Notes: a model not told the origin generated them from the letters alone. DNA of 18,359 bases from Trachipleistophora hominis (GCA_000316135.1 JH993846.1:28553-46911); one strand, 5' to 3'. Positions 1 to 8,066 are shown, numbered from the stretch's first letter. Made by a program: numbers and translations.

Positions 1-508
1 TAACAATACGTGATTTAAGAAAGTTTTATTAAAATTGCAGTTCAACGAGAAAGGGCACAACTTTTAAAAGACGGCCTTATTACGTTAAATAAATCATTTT
101 TTATAAAATAACTGTGATGACAGCTGTTGATACGTTTTAGAAGGATCATGGATCAAAGAATGAACAGGCCATCGTAGGTGCTAACGCACAGGAAGTGCGC
201 AATACCATGGATCAAAGAATGAACAGGCCATCGTAGGTGCTAACGCACAGAAAGTGCGTAATACCACGGATCAAAGAATGAACAGGCCATCGTAGGTGCT
301 AACGCACAGAAAGTGCGCATCATTAAGTGTTAAATATCTTTTATGTTAAAAATTAATTAAACGTGTTTCTTCATAACAAATCGTTACTCTCCCCGTCAAT
401 GTTAAATAAAACATCCTCTTCAAGTAACAACGCTAAACAAACACTCACATTCATCTGCGATGCCATCAGCAGAACAACTAACGCTAAATACAGAACAACG
501 TACTTTAG
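1..508. other. AT-rich spacer holding the 59-bp array
   Basis: Apart from the tandem array I see no gene here. The motif GTTAAATAAA occurs at 401-410, and a shorter form (cgttaaataaat) lies near 83. The version at 401 continues into ACATCCTCTTCAAG, and a close match lies at 3689 downstream of the 73-bp array. The spacer may carry the 3' end signals of the minus-strand gene that stops at 509. Confidence 0.6.
147..318. repeat. 59-bp tandem repeat, three copies
   Basis: Three head-to-tail copies start at 147, 206 and 265 and are nearly identical. Differences include catgg versus cacgg at the unit start and GGAAGTGCG versus GAAAGTGCG near the end. Each unit contains an inverted repeat, CGCAC-(agaaa or aggaa)-GTGCG, able to form a small hairpin with a 5-nt loop. 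The spacer has no convincing ORF and lies just beyond the 3' end of the minus-strand gene at 509-3280. A diverged single copy appears at 7984-8066. Confidence 0.93.
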
Positions 509-3280
509 TTAATGAATATTGATCAGCTCTTCAATCCACGGCTCAACCTCTTCATAATTAGAACAAAACCTCAAAATAACATCCTTATACTCCTTGTAAC
601 CACCAAGAACATCGCAATCTATAAAGCAGGTTGATCCCTTCGTGCCATCCTCCGTCTCATACGCCGTGGCATCGTTGTAATTAAACACTAAATTTGCACC
701 AATCACCTCGATAACATTCTTGATCTGGTCAAGTATGCGATTATCCTCGTATTTCTTGATAACACCGATAGATCCTGAGCTGGTGGAGAAGTAATACGTG
801 TCGCGGTCCTTCTTTACATTCAGGGAGCCTCTTTCGATGCAAATCACTCCTTCCTGGTAGTTAAAACTGCCCCGCTTAATTATCTCGTTGTCCATATCAT
901 CACTCACACAGTTGAAGAGGTTGCCGATCGCGTCCGATACCAAATACTCATTCTCAATTGGCACTCCCTCATCGGCAACGAACTTTTCAAAGCACCGGCT
1001 CGTCTCAATTATTGTGTTCGTCTCTGGATCAAACTGGTAAACTGAGAACGAACGGAATACATCGCAGATCATCAGGTTGTACGCGTTAAACCTGATCTTC
1101 CACGGAAATATTGGACAGGGTATCTGTGCAAGCTCGACCAGAACCTGATTCAGCACACTGTAGACCGTCAGAAAGACGCCGTGCGATGTCGCCACGTAAT
1201 CTTTAGAGACATCGATTGAGAACAGCGCGCCAGGCTTGCACACCTCGTAGATCTTTGTCATCTTTTTGAGCAGCACCAGCCTTGAGTAGTTGTTGTCGTG
1301 TGCGTCCTTGTAGTTCGTTGCTACGACAAGATACTTGTTTATCCTCTTCGCTGATCGTATCACCTCGTTGGGTATTTTCATGACGTGCTCCTTTCCCTTT
1401 CTCACGTGCACAAGGATTGATGAACATTCCTGGCGGTAGCCCAGGTAATAGTCGTTCCTGCTCTTTGACAGGAAAAGGCCCTCGCCATTAATCGCCCGTC
1501 TTCTAATTTTGAACACCGGCTCAGCGCCCAGATTAACACTGAAAATGGAATTTTCTCTGGTAAACAGCAGAATGTTCCCGCAGTGCATCGAGGACAGCTC
1601 ACTCAGCTCTGTATCGTAGCAGACAAGCTGTTTGCTAACATAAATTACGTTTTTACCGATGGCAAACACGCCATCCCCGTACCTCTCCAGCTGCGTAACA
1701 TGTTCCATTTTGAAGAGCAACCTCGCCTGTTGCGTGGCCAAATCCATCACGTAAATCTTCGATGTGAGCGTGCACACGATCATATACGCACTGCTCACCC
1801 GCTCTGCAGCTCTCAAACACTCAAAATCAAAGGTCTTGATCTTTGCCAGCTCTTTATCCAAGACGTACATTTGATTATCAAACGTAGATATCAGAACCAT
1901 CTCAGACACCCATTTGATGAGGCTGATCTCGGCATCAAACGCGGTAGAGCAGCGTATGACCAGCGTGTTCACGTCATAAACATCAATTTCCTTTGTATCG
2001 GTGTACACCACCACGCGTTCATCATCAATATCTGACAGAACGATGCTCTTCGACTCCTTGGCCGTAAGAAAAGTCGTCAGCCTGTAAATATGCGTCTTTG
2101 TGTTGAATACGCAGCAATCGGCCAACACCCTCAGATTTTGCACCTCTCCCACCTTCTCCCACGCCGTTTTATTCTTCATTATCAATCCCTCGTTCAGAAA
2201 TGACACGATCAGGTACTCGTTGTATTTCCAGGTCCGTTTCACAATCTTAGGGAAATTGATGTACTCCTCGTATTTCACCGGAATTTTGTAGCTCATCTCG
2301 CACATCGAGTTGTTAAAGTTCATTCCTGATAGAAAGTGCAGATTCTTCCTGAAGTGCAGGTTCGTAGGCTGTGAAACGTTTTCCAGCGCGTCTGTGATTG
2401 TCACGGCGTTATCAATCGTGAAGAGAATGCTGTGGCCGTAAAAAGACAGTCCGAACAGCAAACCGCTCGTTGGAACGATGTTGTCGATCGTATCGCTGAA
2501 CCGGTGCAGAATATTTACCTTATCGCTGATATACACCAATTCCCTGTCCTCCATGGTCAACAGCAGCCCGTTCTTGTATTCAATGCCGTTTATCATGGAC
2601 GGGTTGGCAAACTGCATGTCTACGTGGCTGTCTCCATCAATAACCGTGACCACCCCATCCCTGAACACGTACAACCTATCGTTGGCCATGAGTATTCTAT
2701 ACGCGTTGGACATTATTCTCCTGTCCTTGAACACGATGCCTCTCTTGTTCTCCTTGAAAACGTAGTGGTGGATGTACGTCTTGCCCTCAATATCGCCCAG
2801 CAGGGCGATAATCTCATTCTTGTGCACGAGGATGTCGTACACGTTGTACGCCAGCAGGTCCTTGAGATTGTCGTCTATTTTCACGCTATTACTGGCAACG
2901 TGCATTATACTCAGCTTGTTGTTGTTGAACAGTATCACTATCTTGCCGTTGGCGTACACGCACTTTTGTATTTTGTTCTCCACCCGCCAGAACCTCTCCT
3001 TCGATACTCGCCCTCTTTTCACGACCTTCTGGTCGTTAACGACCACGTACTGGTTGTCAAGCGAAATTAGAACAAATTTTTTGTTTTCGATCGGAATTAC
3101 GGCCACAACGAAGGACCCCAGCTGCAATTCGCCTATTTTATGGAACTTGCCGTCCATTATATCGTAGAAATTTAAATATTTGCCGGTGCTTACTGCCAGG
3201 CATTCTCTCTGCTGGTAGAAAACGTTTGCAGCGCACACTGCTGAGGACGATTTTTTAATTGTTCTCATAGCAAAGTACAT
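509..3280 (-). CDS. CPSF-A/DDB1/SF3b130-type beta-propeller scaffold protein
   Basis: A 923-residue protein made almost entirely of short beta-strand-like segments, consistent with stacked beta-propellers. The C-terminal third fits the CPSF-A domain shared by DDB1, SF3b130/Rse1 and CPSF160/Cft1. Near residue 829 is YYFSTSSGSIGVI, matching the family's conserved small-Gly-x-Ile-Gly strand. About 55 residues later is CFIDCDVLGGY, the family's (F)IDGDL motif with Gly changed to Cys889. A segment YLVSDAIGNLFNC matches the family's 'ADxxGNLFV' strand. Family members run about 1,090-1,440 residues, so this one is shortened. They act as scaffolds in a Cul4 ubiquitin ligase (DDB1), the U2 snRNP (SF3b130) or mRNA 3'-end processing (CPSF160). 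The segment GSFNYQEGVICIERGSL resembles both DDB1 and SF3b130, so I do not choose between them. The start is the first ATG, 4 nt after CCCC; a second in-frame ATG lies four codons on. By eye it is GC-richer than SEC15. Confidence 0.82.
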   Translation of the reverse strand: MYFAMRTIKKSSSAVCAANVFYQQRECLAVSTGKYLNFYDIMDGKFHKIGELQLGSFVVAVIPIENKKFVLISLDNQYVVVNDQKVVKRGRVSKERFWRVENKIQKCVYANGKIVILFNNNKLSIMHVASNSVKIDDNLKDLLAYNVYDILVHKNEIIALLGDIEGKTYIHHYVFKENKRGIVFKDRRIMSNAYRILMANDRLYVFRDGVVTVIDGDSHVDMQFANPSMINGIEYKNGLLLTMEDRELVYISDKVNILHRFSDTIDNIVPTSGLLFGLSFYGHSILFTIDNAVTITDALENVSQPTNLHFRKNLHFLSGMNFNNSMCEMSYKIPVKYEEYINFPKIVKRTWKYNEYLIVSFLNEGLIMKNKTAWEKVGEVQNLRVLADCCVFNTKTHIYRLTTFLTAKESKSIVLSDIDDERVVVYTDTKEIDVYDVNTLVIRCSTAFDAEISLIKWVSEMVLISTFDNQMYVLDKELAKIKTFDFECLRAAERVSSAYMIVCTLTSKIYVMDLATQQARLLFKMEHVTQLERYGDGVFAIGKNVIYVSKQLVCYDTELSELSSMHCGNILLFTRENSIFSVNLGAEPVFKIRRRAINGEGLFLSKSRNDYYLGYRQECSSILVHVRKGKEHVMKIPNEVIRSAKRINKYLVVATNYKDAHDNNYSRLVLLKKMTKIYEVCKPGALFSIDVSKDYVATSHGVFLTVYSVLNQVLVELAQIPCPIFPWKIRFNAYNLMICDVFRSFSVYQFDPETNTIIETSRCFEKFVADEGVPIENEYLVSDAIGNLFNCVSDDMDNEIIKRGSFNYQEGVICIERGSLNVKKDRDTYYFSTSSGSIGVIKKYEDNRILDQIKNVIEVIGANLVFNYNDATAYETEDGTKGSTCFIDCDVLGGYKEYKDVILRFCSNYEEVEPWIEELINIH

Positions 3281-3284
3281 CGCA

Positions 3285-3288
3285 GGGG
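3285..3288 (-). promoter_or_regulatory. C-run before the start codon of the DDB1-like gene
   Basis: On the minus strand CCCC ends 4 nt before ATG at 3280. The placement matches the microsporidian start-proximal C motif and supports this start. Confidence 0.5.
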
Positions 3289-3293
3289 CTGCG

Positions 3294-3362
3294 TTAATTT
3301 GTGCGTTTTACATGCAAAATGGTCGGCGAGAGTAAACGCACCAGAGCATGCGGTACAGCCAT
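3294..3362 (-). CDS. possible 22-codon upstream ORF (MAVPHALV...)
   Basis: On the minus strand a CCCCC run directly abuts an ATG at 3362. The ORF encodes 22 residues and stops at 3294-3296, 13 nt before the ATG of the DDB1-like gene and in another frame. It resembles no protein I know. It could be a short upstream ORF, a chance ORF next to a second start-site motif, or part of a leader. Coding is doubtful. Confidence 0.2.
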   Translation of the reverse strand: MAVPHALVRLLSPTILHVKRTN

Positions 3363-3437
3363 GGGGGAGCAGCGCTGGCAGAGTTTGTTTGGTATGTGTG
3401 GTAATAATAAAAGACTTTTTAACAAAAATTAGAAAAG

Positions 3438-3660
3438 TGCATTTTAGGGACTACAAGCACGTGATAGAAAGAACGTGCACGTTAACACTGAACTGTTAGG
3501 CACGACCACGTGCATTTTAGGGACTACAAGCACGTGATAGAAAGAACATGCACGTTAACATTGAACTGTTAGGCACGATCACGTGCATTTTAGGGACTAC
3601 AAGCACGTGATAGAAAGAACGTGCACGTTAACACTGAACGGTTAGGCACGATCACGTGCA
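3438..3660. repeat. 73-bp tandem repeat, three copies, rich in CACGTG palindromes
   Basis: Units start at 3438, 3511 and 3584 (TGCATTTTAGGGACTAC...), and a fourth begins and breaks off at 3657. Differences are few single-base changes. Each unit holds CACGTG twice. It also holds the perfect 12-bp palindrome AACGTGCACGTT, which is broken by one base (AACATGCACGTT) in the middle copy. The array lies about 160 bp upstream of the start of the minus-strand gene at 509-3280, on the opposite side of that gene from the 59-bp array. No ORF crosses it convincingly. Confidence 0.93.
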
Positions 3661-4228
3661 TTATTAAGATCTAAGCCCTTCATGTTACGTTAAATAAAAC
3701 TTTCTCTTCAAATCTTTAACGTTAACTCTATCGATGATACTTAGATTAGTGTAAACATGTATTTATAGCACTGGCAGAAAGATCAATTATCAAATACTAA
3801 GAGTTTTAATGTTAAAATTAATGTTAAAATATTGCGATGCTTCTCTGTGGCTGATACACACATGCAACGTTGTAATTAGCAATCAATGTCTTATATCGGC
3901 ACGGTTAATCGTATTTTAATGTTCTACCAAGGAAAAAATGTAAATGGACGGAGGAATAGAAAAACGGGCCCTCAACGAAGAAACACGCGCTAGTGTCCTT
4001 TTAAAACGGAAAGAGATTTGTTTTAAAACTGAGAATTCATTCTGTCTCATATCATTTCTAACATCTTTAGAAGAATAAGACGCGTTTAATATTCCTGCTG
4101 CAAGGCACAATACGTTTAAAAACCGCTTATTTCAAGGACCGTAAGGATCGCTTTTAATCTCAAGTAATCAAACGAAACACGTCTCACGCATACAAACGGC
4201 AAAAATACGGGTCTTTCCCAATTTATGG
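3661..4228. other. AT-rich spacer between the 73-bp array and DRE2
   Basis: The spacer contains GTTAAATAAAACTTTCTCTTCAA starting at 3689, closely matching the sequence at 401. It also has a perfect 12-bp tandem duplication (TAATGTTAAAAT twice, 3807-3830). One ATG-initiated ORF (3944-4078) is listed separately. No tRNA or other RNA gene is visible. Confidence 0.55.
3944..4078 (+). CDS. doubtful 44-aa ORF (MDGGIEKRALNEET...)
   Basis: An ATG-started ORF of 44 codons, charged in its first half (KRALNEETR, KRKE) and more hydrophobic towards the end. It has no C-run before the start and resembles no family I recognise. It faces DRE2 convergently. An overlapping minus-strand ORF (3916-4110) starts only with TTG and looks less likely. 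Either may be chance. Confidence 0.18.
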   Translation: MDGGIEKRALNEETRASVLLKRKEICFKTENSFCLISFLTSLEE

Positions 4229-4585
4229 CTAATCAAAAAACACTTCATCGCCTTCCTCAAAGGAAGGAAGCCCGTAGAAAGGGCAGTCTCCGCATCGGAA
4301 CGCATCGCCCATCTTACACCCGCCACATCCAGCATTTGCCAGTTTTTTAACTTCCTCTCTGCTCATTTTCTTCAATTCTTCTCGGCTAAGCTTCTTCTTA
4401 CCCTCCGCCCTGCCACAAACACAGTTCTCACAAGCTCGTTTCTTCTTCTGCACTCTCCTGCTATTTGATACACTTTCACTGGCATCCTCGTCAAGAAAGT
4501 CTTTTTCATCCTCCTCTGTTCGTCTATTCTTTACTTTGAGTGCACCTTCAAGCAATTTCTTGAAATCGTCGTTTTCTGTCGCCAT
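4229..4585 (-). CDS. DRE2: Dre2/anamorsin (CIAPIN1) iron-sulfur protein, C-terminal domain only
   Basis: A 118-residue protein carrying the C-terminal Fe-S part of Dre2/anamorsin. In yeast and human this protein passes electrons from the diflavin reductase Tah18/Ndor1 to the early CIA machinery. Motif B is intact: C87-x2-C90-x7-C98-x2-C101 within CGGCKMGDAFRCGDCP, near-identical to the family consensus. Motif A shows C52-x2-C55-x-C57 in RACENCVCG, but the cysteine normally 9-11 residues earlier is absent, and residues 1-51 contain no Cys. The N-terminal methyltransferase-like domain of larger homologues (yeast 348 aa, human 312 aa) is missing; instead there is a charged tail. Between the motifs, LSREELKK and MSREEVKK form a short internal duplication. 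Start choice is supported by CCCC 5 nt upstream. CIA1 in the same window belongs to the same pathway. Confidence 0.93.
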   Translation of the reverse strand: MATENDDFKKLLEGALKVKNRRTEEDEKDFLDEDASESVSNSRRVQKKKRACENCVCGRAEGKKKLSREELKKMSREEVKKLANAGCGGCKMGDAFRCGDCPFYGLPSFEEGDEVFFD

Positions 4586-4590
4586 TTTCT

Positions 4591-4594
4591 GGGG
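4591..4594 (-). promoter_or_regulatory. C-run before the DRE2 start
   Basis: CCCC on the minus strand ends 5 nt before the ATG at 4585. Confidence 0.5.
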
Positions 4595-4918
4595 CTAAAA
4601 GTTTTAGCCTCTAATATTGAAACATCGTTTTAACTCTTCATTTGATTATTGGTCAACGTTACAGAACGAACAAAAAAATGTATTTAAATACGCAATACTG
4701 TATGTCTTTCTTATTAACAATCATTAAAATATGTATTTAGGTTTAAATCACTTCTGACTACTTCTCTATATGCAAGAGGTTAATAACATATTTTGTTCAG
4801 GGATGTAACACGTTTTGAGATTGAACATTACCGTTTGGTATATTTTAGGTAAAATATGTACATTTTTATAAAAAGGATGAGTAAGCTTAACTAATTAAAC
4901 ACGTTTTATGTGAAAAGA

Positions 4919-5022
4919 CGTTACCATTTGTTGTACACAACACCATTTATATACGCTTATCTGGAAATAACGTTACCATTTGTTGTACACAACACCATTT
5001 ATATACGCTTATCTAGAAATAA
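4919..5022. repeat. 52-bp tandem duplication
   Basis: Two copies starting at 4919 and 4971 (CGTTACCATTTGTTGTACAC...) differ by one base (ctgg versus ctag) near the end. Each contains the inverted repeat TGTTGT-ac-ACAACA. The array lies in the spacer between divergently transcribed DRE2 and SEC15. Confidence 0.92.
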
Positions 5023-5143
5023 CGTATAAATTTTGCTAAATCTCTTTCTAACATGAGTGCAGGGCTTCGCCACAATCCCCTGTTTTGATAAAAATTTGTG
5101 GAGGATTCAAAATTTAATCATATTGTCACACGGTTCGTGACTA

Positions 5144-5242
5144 ATGAAAGTTGTTACGATCTTGTTTTGCTTTTTGCCGATGATAATGAAGAGGCTGGAA
5201 GGATACGATTTTAATGATGATGATAATGAGGTGGAAGGTTAG
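5144..5242 (+). CDS. doubtful 32-aa ORF with signal-like start (MKVVTILFCFLPMIM...)
   Basis: ATG at 5144 opens a 32-codon ORF. A hydrophobic stretch (VVTILFCFLPMIM) is followed by an acidic tail with DDD. AATAAA follows within 20 nt of the stop. It could be a tiny secreted peptide or a decayed 5' gene fragment; no C-run precedes the start. Sequence just after it (5257-5290) recurs at 8158-8186, suggesting a dispersed element rather than a lone gene. Confidence 0.2.
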   Translation: MKVVTILFCFLPMIMKRLEGYDFNDDDNEVEG

Positions 5243-5649
5243 TCACCGGACTTTTCAAATAAAGCTCTTTCAATCTAAAAAAATATGACCTTGTGATGAT
5301 AGGGGGGGGTGAGAATATCATTTTATTTGTTTTTGACGAGTGATTTGTTGTGTAGTTTATGATAAGATACGATCCTGACAGTAACGAGGAGAGAAGTTCT
5401 TTAAGTAACTAACCAAGAAATACCTGATAAGTAAGGAAAAACAACTACGAAAAAATATTACAATGCCGTTTTTATTTGTTTATAATTATTTACCTTGAGA
5501 GTAAATAAGTTTTCCAACCTTTATCTTTTCGGCCGTGATCTCTTGGCGTATCTATGCTCAGCATTATTAACTGTAATTGCCAAACAATCCCTTTTTTAAC
5601 TAAAAGTCTGTTTAATTATCTCCTTCATATTCACGACCTAATAAAACAC

Positions 5650-5706
5650 ACTCTCTGGTCCGCAGGGACCGACCATGGCCACCGGCCTTTGATTAATGGG
5701 CCCATG
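5650..5706. other. GC-rich palindromic patch upstream of SEC15
   Basis: A compact GC-rich patch 80-130 bp before the SEC15 ATG. It contains the stem GGTCC-gcag-GGACC (5657-5670), an overlapping CCATGG/TGGCCA segment and the perfect palindrome ATGGGCCCAT (5696-5705). Surrounding DNA is strongly AT-rich. It may be promoter architecture or a small structured RNA; it is not a tRNA by inspection. Confidence 0.35.
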
Positions 5707-5773
5707 TAATCGCTTACTTACTTGTTAATCATCTGTTATTACCAGACATTCCTATAAGTCTTTTTAAATTCAG

Positions 5774-5776
5774 CCC
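5774..5776 (+). promoter_or_regulatory. C-run before the SEC15 start
   Basis: CCC ends 7 nt before the ATG at 5784 (GCCCTAACTCA-ATG). Confidence 0.5.
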
Positions 5777-5783
5777 TAACTCA

Positions 5784-7328
5784 ATGTTACTGACAGCGAA
5801 CAGCCTCAAAAAAATAGAAAGGGCGAGTAAATCAAGCGATAACCAGCAATTGCTGAGCAACATGCAGAAAGAGATAGAAAAGAACGACCAAGAACTGCTA
5901 AGCACAATTACAACCTCATATTCACAGATCATAGACTTTTGCATAACGTTAAACGGAGTGAATGAATCGCTAGACAACCTGATAGAATTGAACAATCAGA
6001 GCAACAGCTATTTACAGGACACTGCCCAGAAGATTCAGATGAACCTCGAAGAGCTGAGAAGTATTGACGAGACAGAAAAAAACATTGATGTCGCGTTAAC
6101 TACGCTCCAAAAGATTGACAGATTTAATACGTCAATTGAAACGCTGCAGGATATAACCGATATTTGTGAATTGGTTGCTGAGCTGGGAATGCTTGAGCGA
6201 TGTTTGCTCGATTTTAAAAAGTTTGGCTTTTATAGCAAATTCAATTTGAGATTGATTGATAACAGAGATAAAATATTTAAGAGGATTAAGAACAACGTAA
6301 AGGAATGGATGCGTAAGGTTGGTGAATTGTTCAATTTTCTTGGATCTGAGTTTGTGAGGATGATGAATAACGAGCATTCAATGATTTTTGATTTTCGGTA
6401 TAATTTGATGAAGAACGTTCCGATCCAGGAAGTGTACGATTTTTTGTACATTTTCGGAACGCTGAAGGATAGGCGCGAAATTATAGACAAAATGAATTAT
6501 TTGAGGAAGAACTCTACATTTACTCTCATGAAGGATCATGATGCCATTGAAAACGATATATACAACGTAATAGGTTTTCTTTTGGTAGATTTTTATCTGC
6601 TAGATATTGACATATCGTTTGATCTAAAAGAAAATTATGGCAATTTGGTCCATCGCTTGTTGCAAAATATAAAAAACAAAAAATCAGATATTTATGAACA
6701 CAAAAACGATCTCTTGGTTCTGAAAGAGGCCCTGGTTGCACTTAACTATCGATATAAGGACGTAGAGGACGAGTTATTCAAAATTATATTTACTTTCTTC
6801 CAGGAAGAAAAAGCCAACATTACAACATTCTCAGATATTGAATCGTACATCAGCAAGTGCAAGAAAATCATGGAAAACTATTCGATCAAGGACATAAGAA
6901 TGCTGTTCTATAAGAATGTTGATGATCTGCTCTTGGAATACTTTTGTCTTGATGAGGATTACTTGGTAGTTTTGGACAGAATATGTGGAGAATTTGTTGA
7001 TTATAAGTTTAGGGCACAAAACAAAAAATCAAGGGAAATTACGAGTAATTATAATAGAATCAAGGATTATCATTTGAAAGTCATTGATAAGGCGCTAGAC
7101 GAACGAGATTTTGAGAGATTCAATCAGTTAATTCAAAACGAAACTAGCGAATTAAATGATATAAAACTTAATAGCAACGAAAAGAAGGAATTGATCAATG
7201 ATATGAAAGCCTATTGTATGAACAAACTCCAAAGAAGAGAAAAACTCGATGGCCCGAAAGAAAAAGTGAATTTCAATGCTAAAAAAGCGTTGCTAATGAA
7301 AATGTTTGAACAGAATTTACACTTGTAA
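5784..7328 (+). CDS. SEC15: exocyst subunit Sec15-like protein
   Basis: A 514-residue, mostly alpha-helical protein without signal peptide or membrane span. The first ~115 residues are a Gln/Asn/Glu-rich coiled coil, as at the N terminus of exocyst rod subunits. The region LGMLERCLLDFKKFGFY (~134-150), then RDKIFKRIKNNVKEWM, follows the order of the Sec15 segment before its helical rods. Around 262-269 is VIGFLLVD, matching the Sec15 'VIGFFVIED' signature and followed by a similarly spaced helical run. In yeast and animals Sec15 links Sec4/Rab11-type GTPases on secretory vesicles to the exocyst at the plasma membrane. Family members are 750-910 residues; this one lacks much of the C-terminal half, including most of the Rab-binding domain, so GTPase binding may be altered. 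The start is the first ATG after CCC. It is AT-richer than the DDB1-like and importin genes. Another exocyst or CATCHR rod subunit remains possible. Confidence 0.75.
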   Translation: MLLTANSLKKIERASKSSDNQQLLSNMQKEIEKNDQELLSTITTSYSQIIDFCITLNGVNESLDNLIELNNQSNSYLQDTAQKIQMNLEELRSIDETEKNIDVALTTLQKIDRFNTSIETLQDITDICELVAELGMLERCLLDFKKFGFYSKFNLRLIDNRDKIFKRIKNNVKEWMRKVGELFNFLGSEFVRMMNNEHSMIFDFRYNLMKNVPIQEVYDFLYIFGTLKDRREIIDKMNYLRKNSTFTLMKDHDAIENDIYNVIGFLLVDFYLLDIDISFDLKENYGNLVHRLLQNIKNKKSDIYEHKNDLLVLKEALVALNYRYKDVEDELFKIIFTFFQEEKANITTFSDIESYISKCKKIMENYSIKDIRMLFYKNVDDLLLEYFCLDEDYLVVLDRICGEFVDYKFRAQNKKSREITSNYNRIKDYHLKVIDKALDERDFERFNQLIQNETSELNDIKLNSNEKKELINDMKAYCMNKLQRREKLDGPKEKVNFNAKKALLMKMFEQNLHL

Positions 7329-7983
7329 AGATGGATCATTAAATTATAACATGATCGTAAAATTAATTGTCTGAAATTTTTAGCTTATTACGAATATTTT
7401 ATTTAACTGAATTTCATACTGTCTGGAGAGGCGAAGTAAAATGGGACTACACGCCATTTTGTCATTAACCTCTTAAATATGTATCCTGATAGTATATTAT
7501 GTGTGTGATAATAATTAAACTAGTTTTTACTGAGAACTCTTTTCTATTCAAATTAAATGCACCTCATCCATCGGAGCCGTTATCATTCGATGATACATGT
7601 TCAGGTTACAACTAATAACTTTTGAAGGAGCGTGTTTAATCGTTTATGATGAGATCAGCCGATGCAATTATCATAAAGAATGCCTCTCCTTGGGTTTTCA
7701 AATGGAACTACCCATACAATTAATAAGTACGGGGATTAGTCTGCGTACACACTGTGTTGCGTTAATACAACATTAGCATTTTATTATTTTGAGGTTTATA
7801 GTTAAAATATATAAATTTAAAAGTATAAATAGTGATGGTGTGTATAATCACCTATTTTAATGGTATATCAAGCGTTTTCTGTTTTTAATGACAAATAATA
7901 TAATTCTATAACTTTATAAAATTTTGAATATTTAACTAAGTTCTAGTGGTTAGAAGCTAAAACAATGGCTCATAGATTTCAAT

Positions 7984-8066
7984 CAGCTGTTATGCTGACG
8001 TAAAATGTTGTTATACCTCCCTGAATCAAAGGCTATTAAAGCTATGGTGGGTGCTAACGCACAGAA
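7984..8066. repeat. diverged single copy of the 59-bp repeat and its left flank
   Basis: GGTGCTAACGCACAGAA at 8050-8066 matches the tandem units at 147-318 exactly over 17 bases. Upstream, GAATCAAAGGCTATT resembles the GGATCAAAGAATGAA start of the unit. Further upstream, CAGCTGTT at 7984 matches CAGCTGTT at 121, which precedes the array by a similar distance. The second half of the hairpin (GTGCG) is lost here. Confidence 0.7.

Larger units (their letters stand above)
4595..5783. other. 1.2-kb spacer between divergent DRE2 and SEC15
   Basis: Besides the 52-bp duplication and the items listed separately, this spacer holds a G8 run (5302-5309), unusual in such AT-rich DNA. A stretch at 5257-5290 is repeated in diverged form at 8158-8186. 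The end nearest SEC15 is locally GC-rich. I find no tRNA and no ORF longer than a few dozen codons with a good start. Confidence 0.6.

Noticed and set aside
147..318. CRISPR-like array
   Set aside because: Units are contiguous near-identical 59-mers without unique spacers, and the genome is eukaryotic.
2432..3070. 212-codon plus-strand open frame inside the DDB1-like gene
   Set aside because: It is the antisense shadow of a well-supported gene, with no start context and no recognisable domain.
3299..3499. 66-codon plus-strand open frame running into the 73-bp array
   Set aside because: It starts with TTG and its end is made of tandem-repeat sequence.
5302..5309. G8 run as a G-quadruplex
   Set aside because: There is only one G run; no further G tracts nearby to form four strands.
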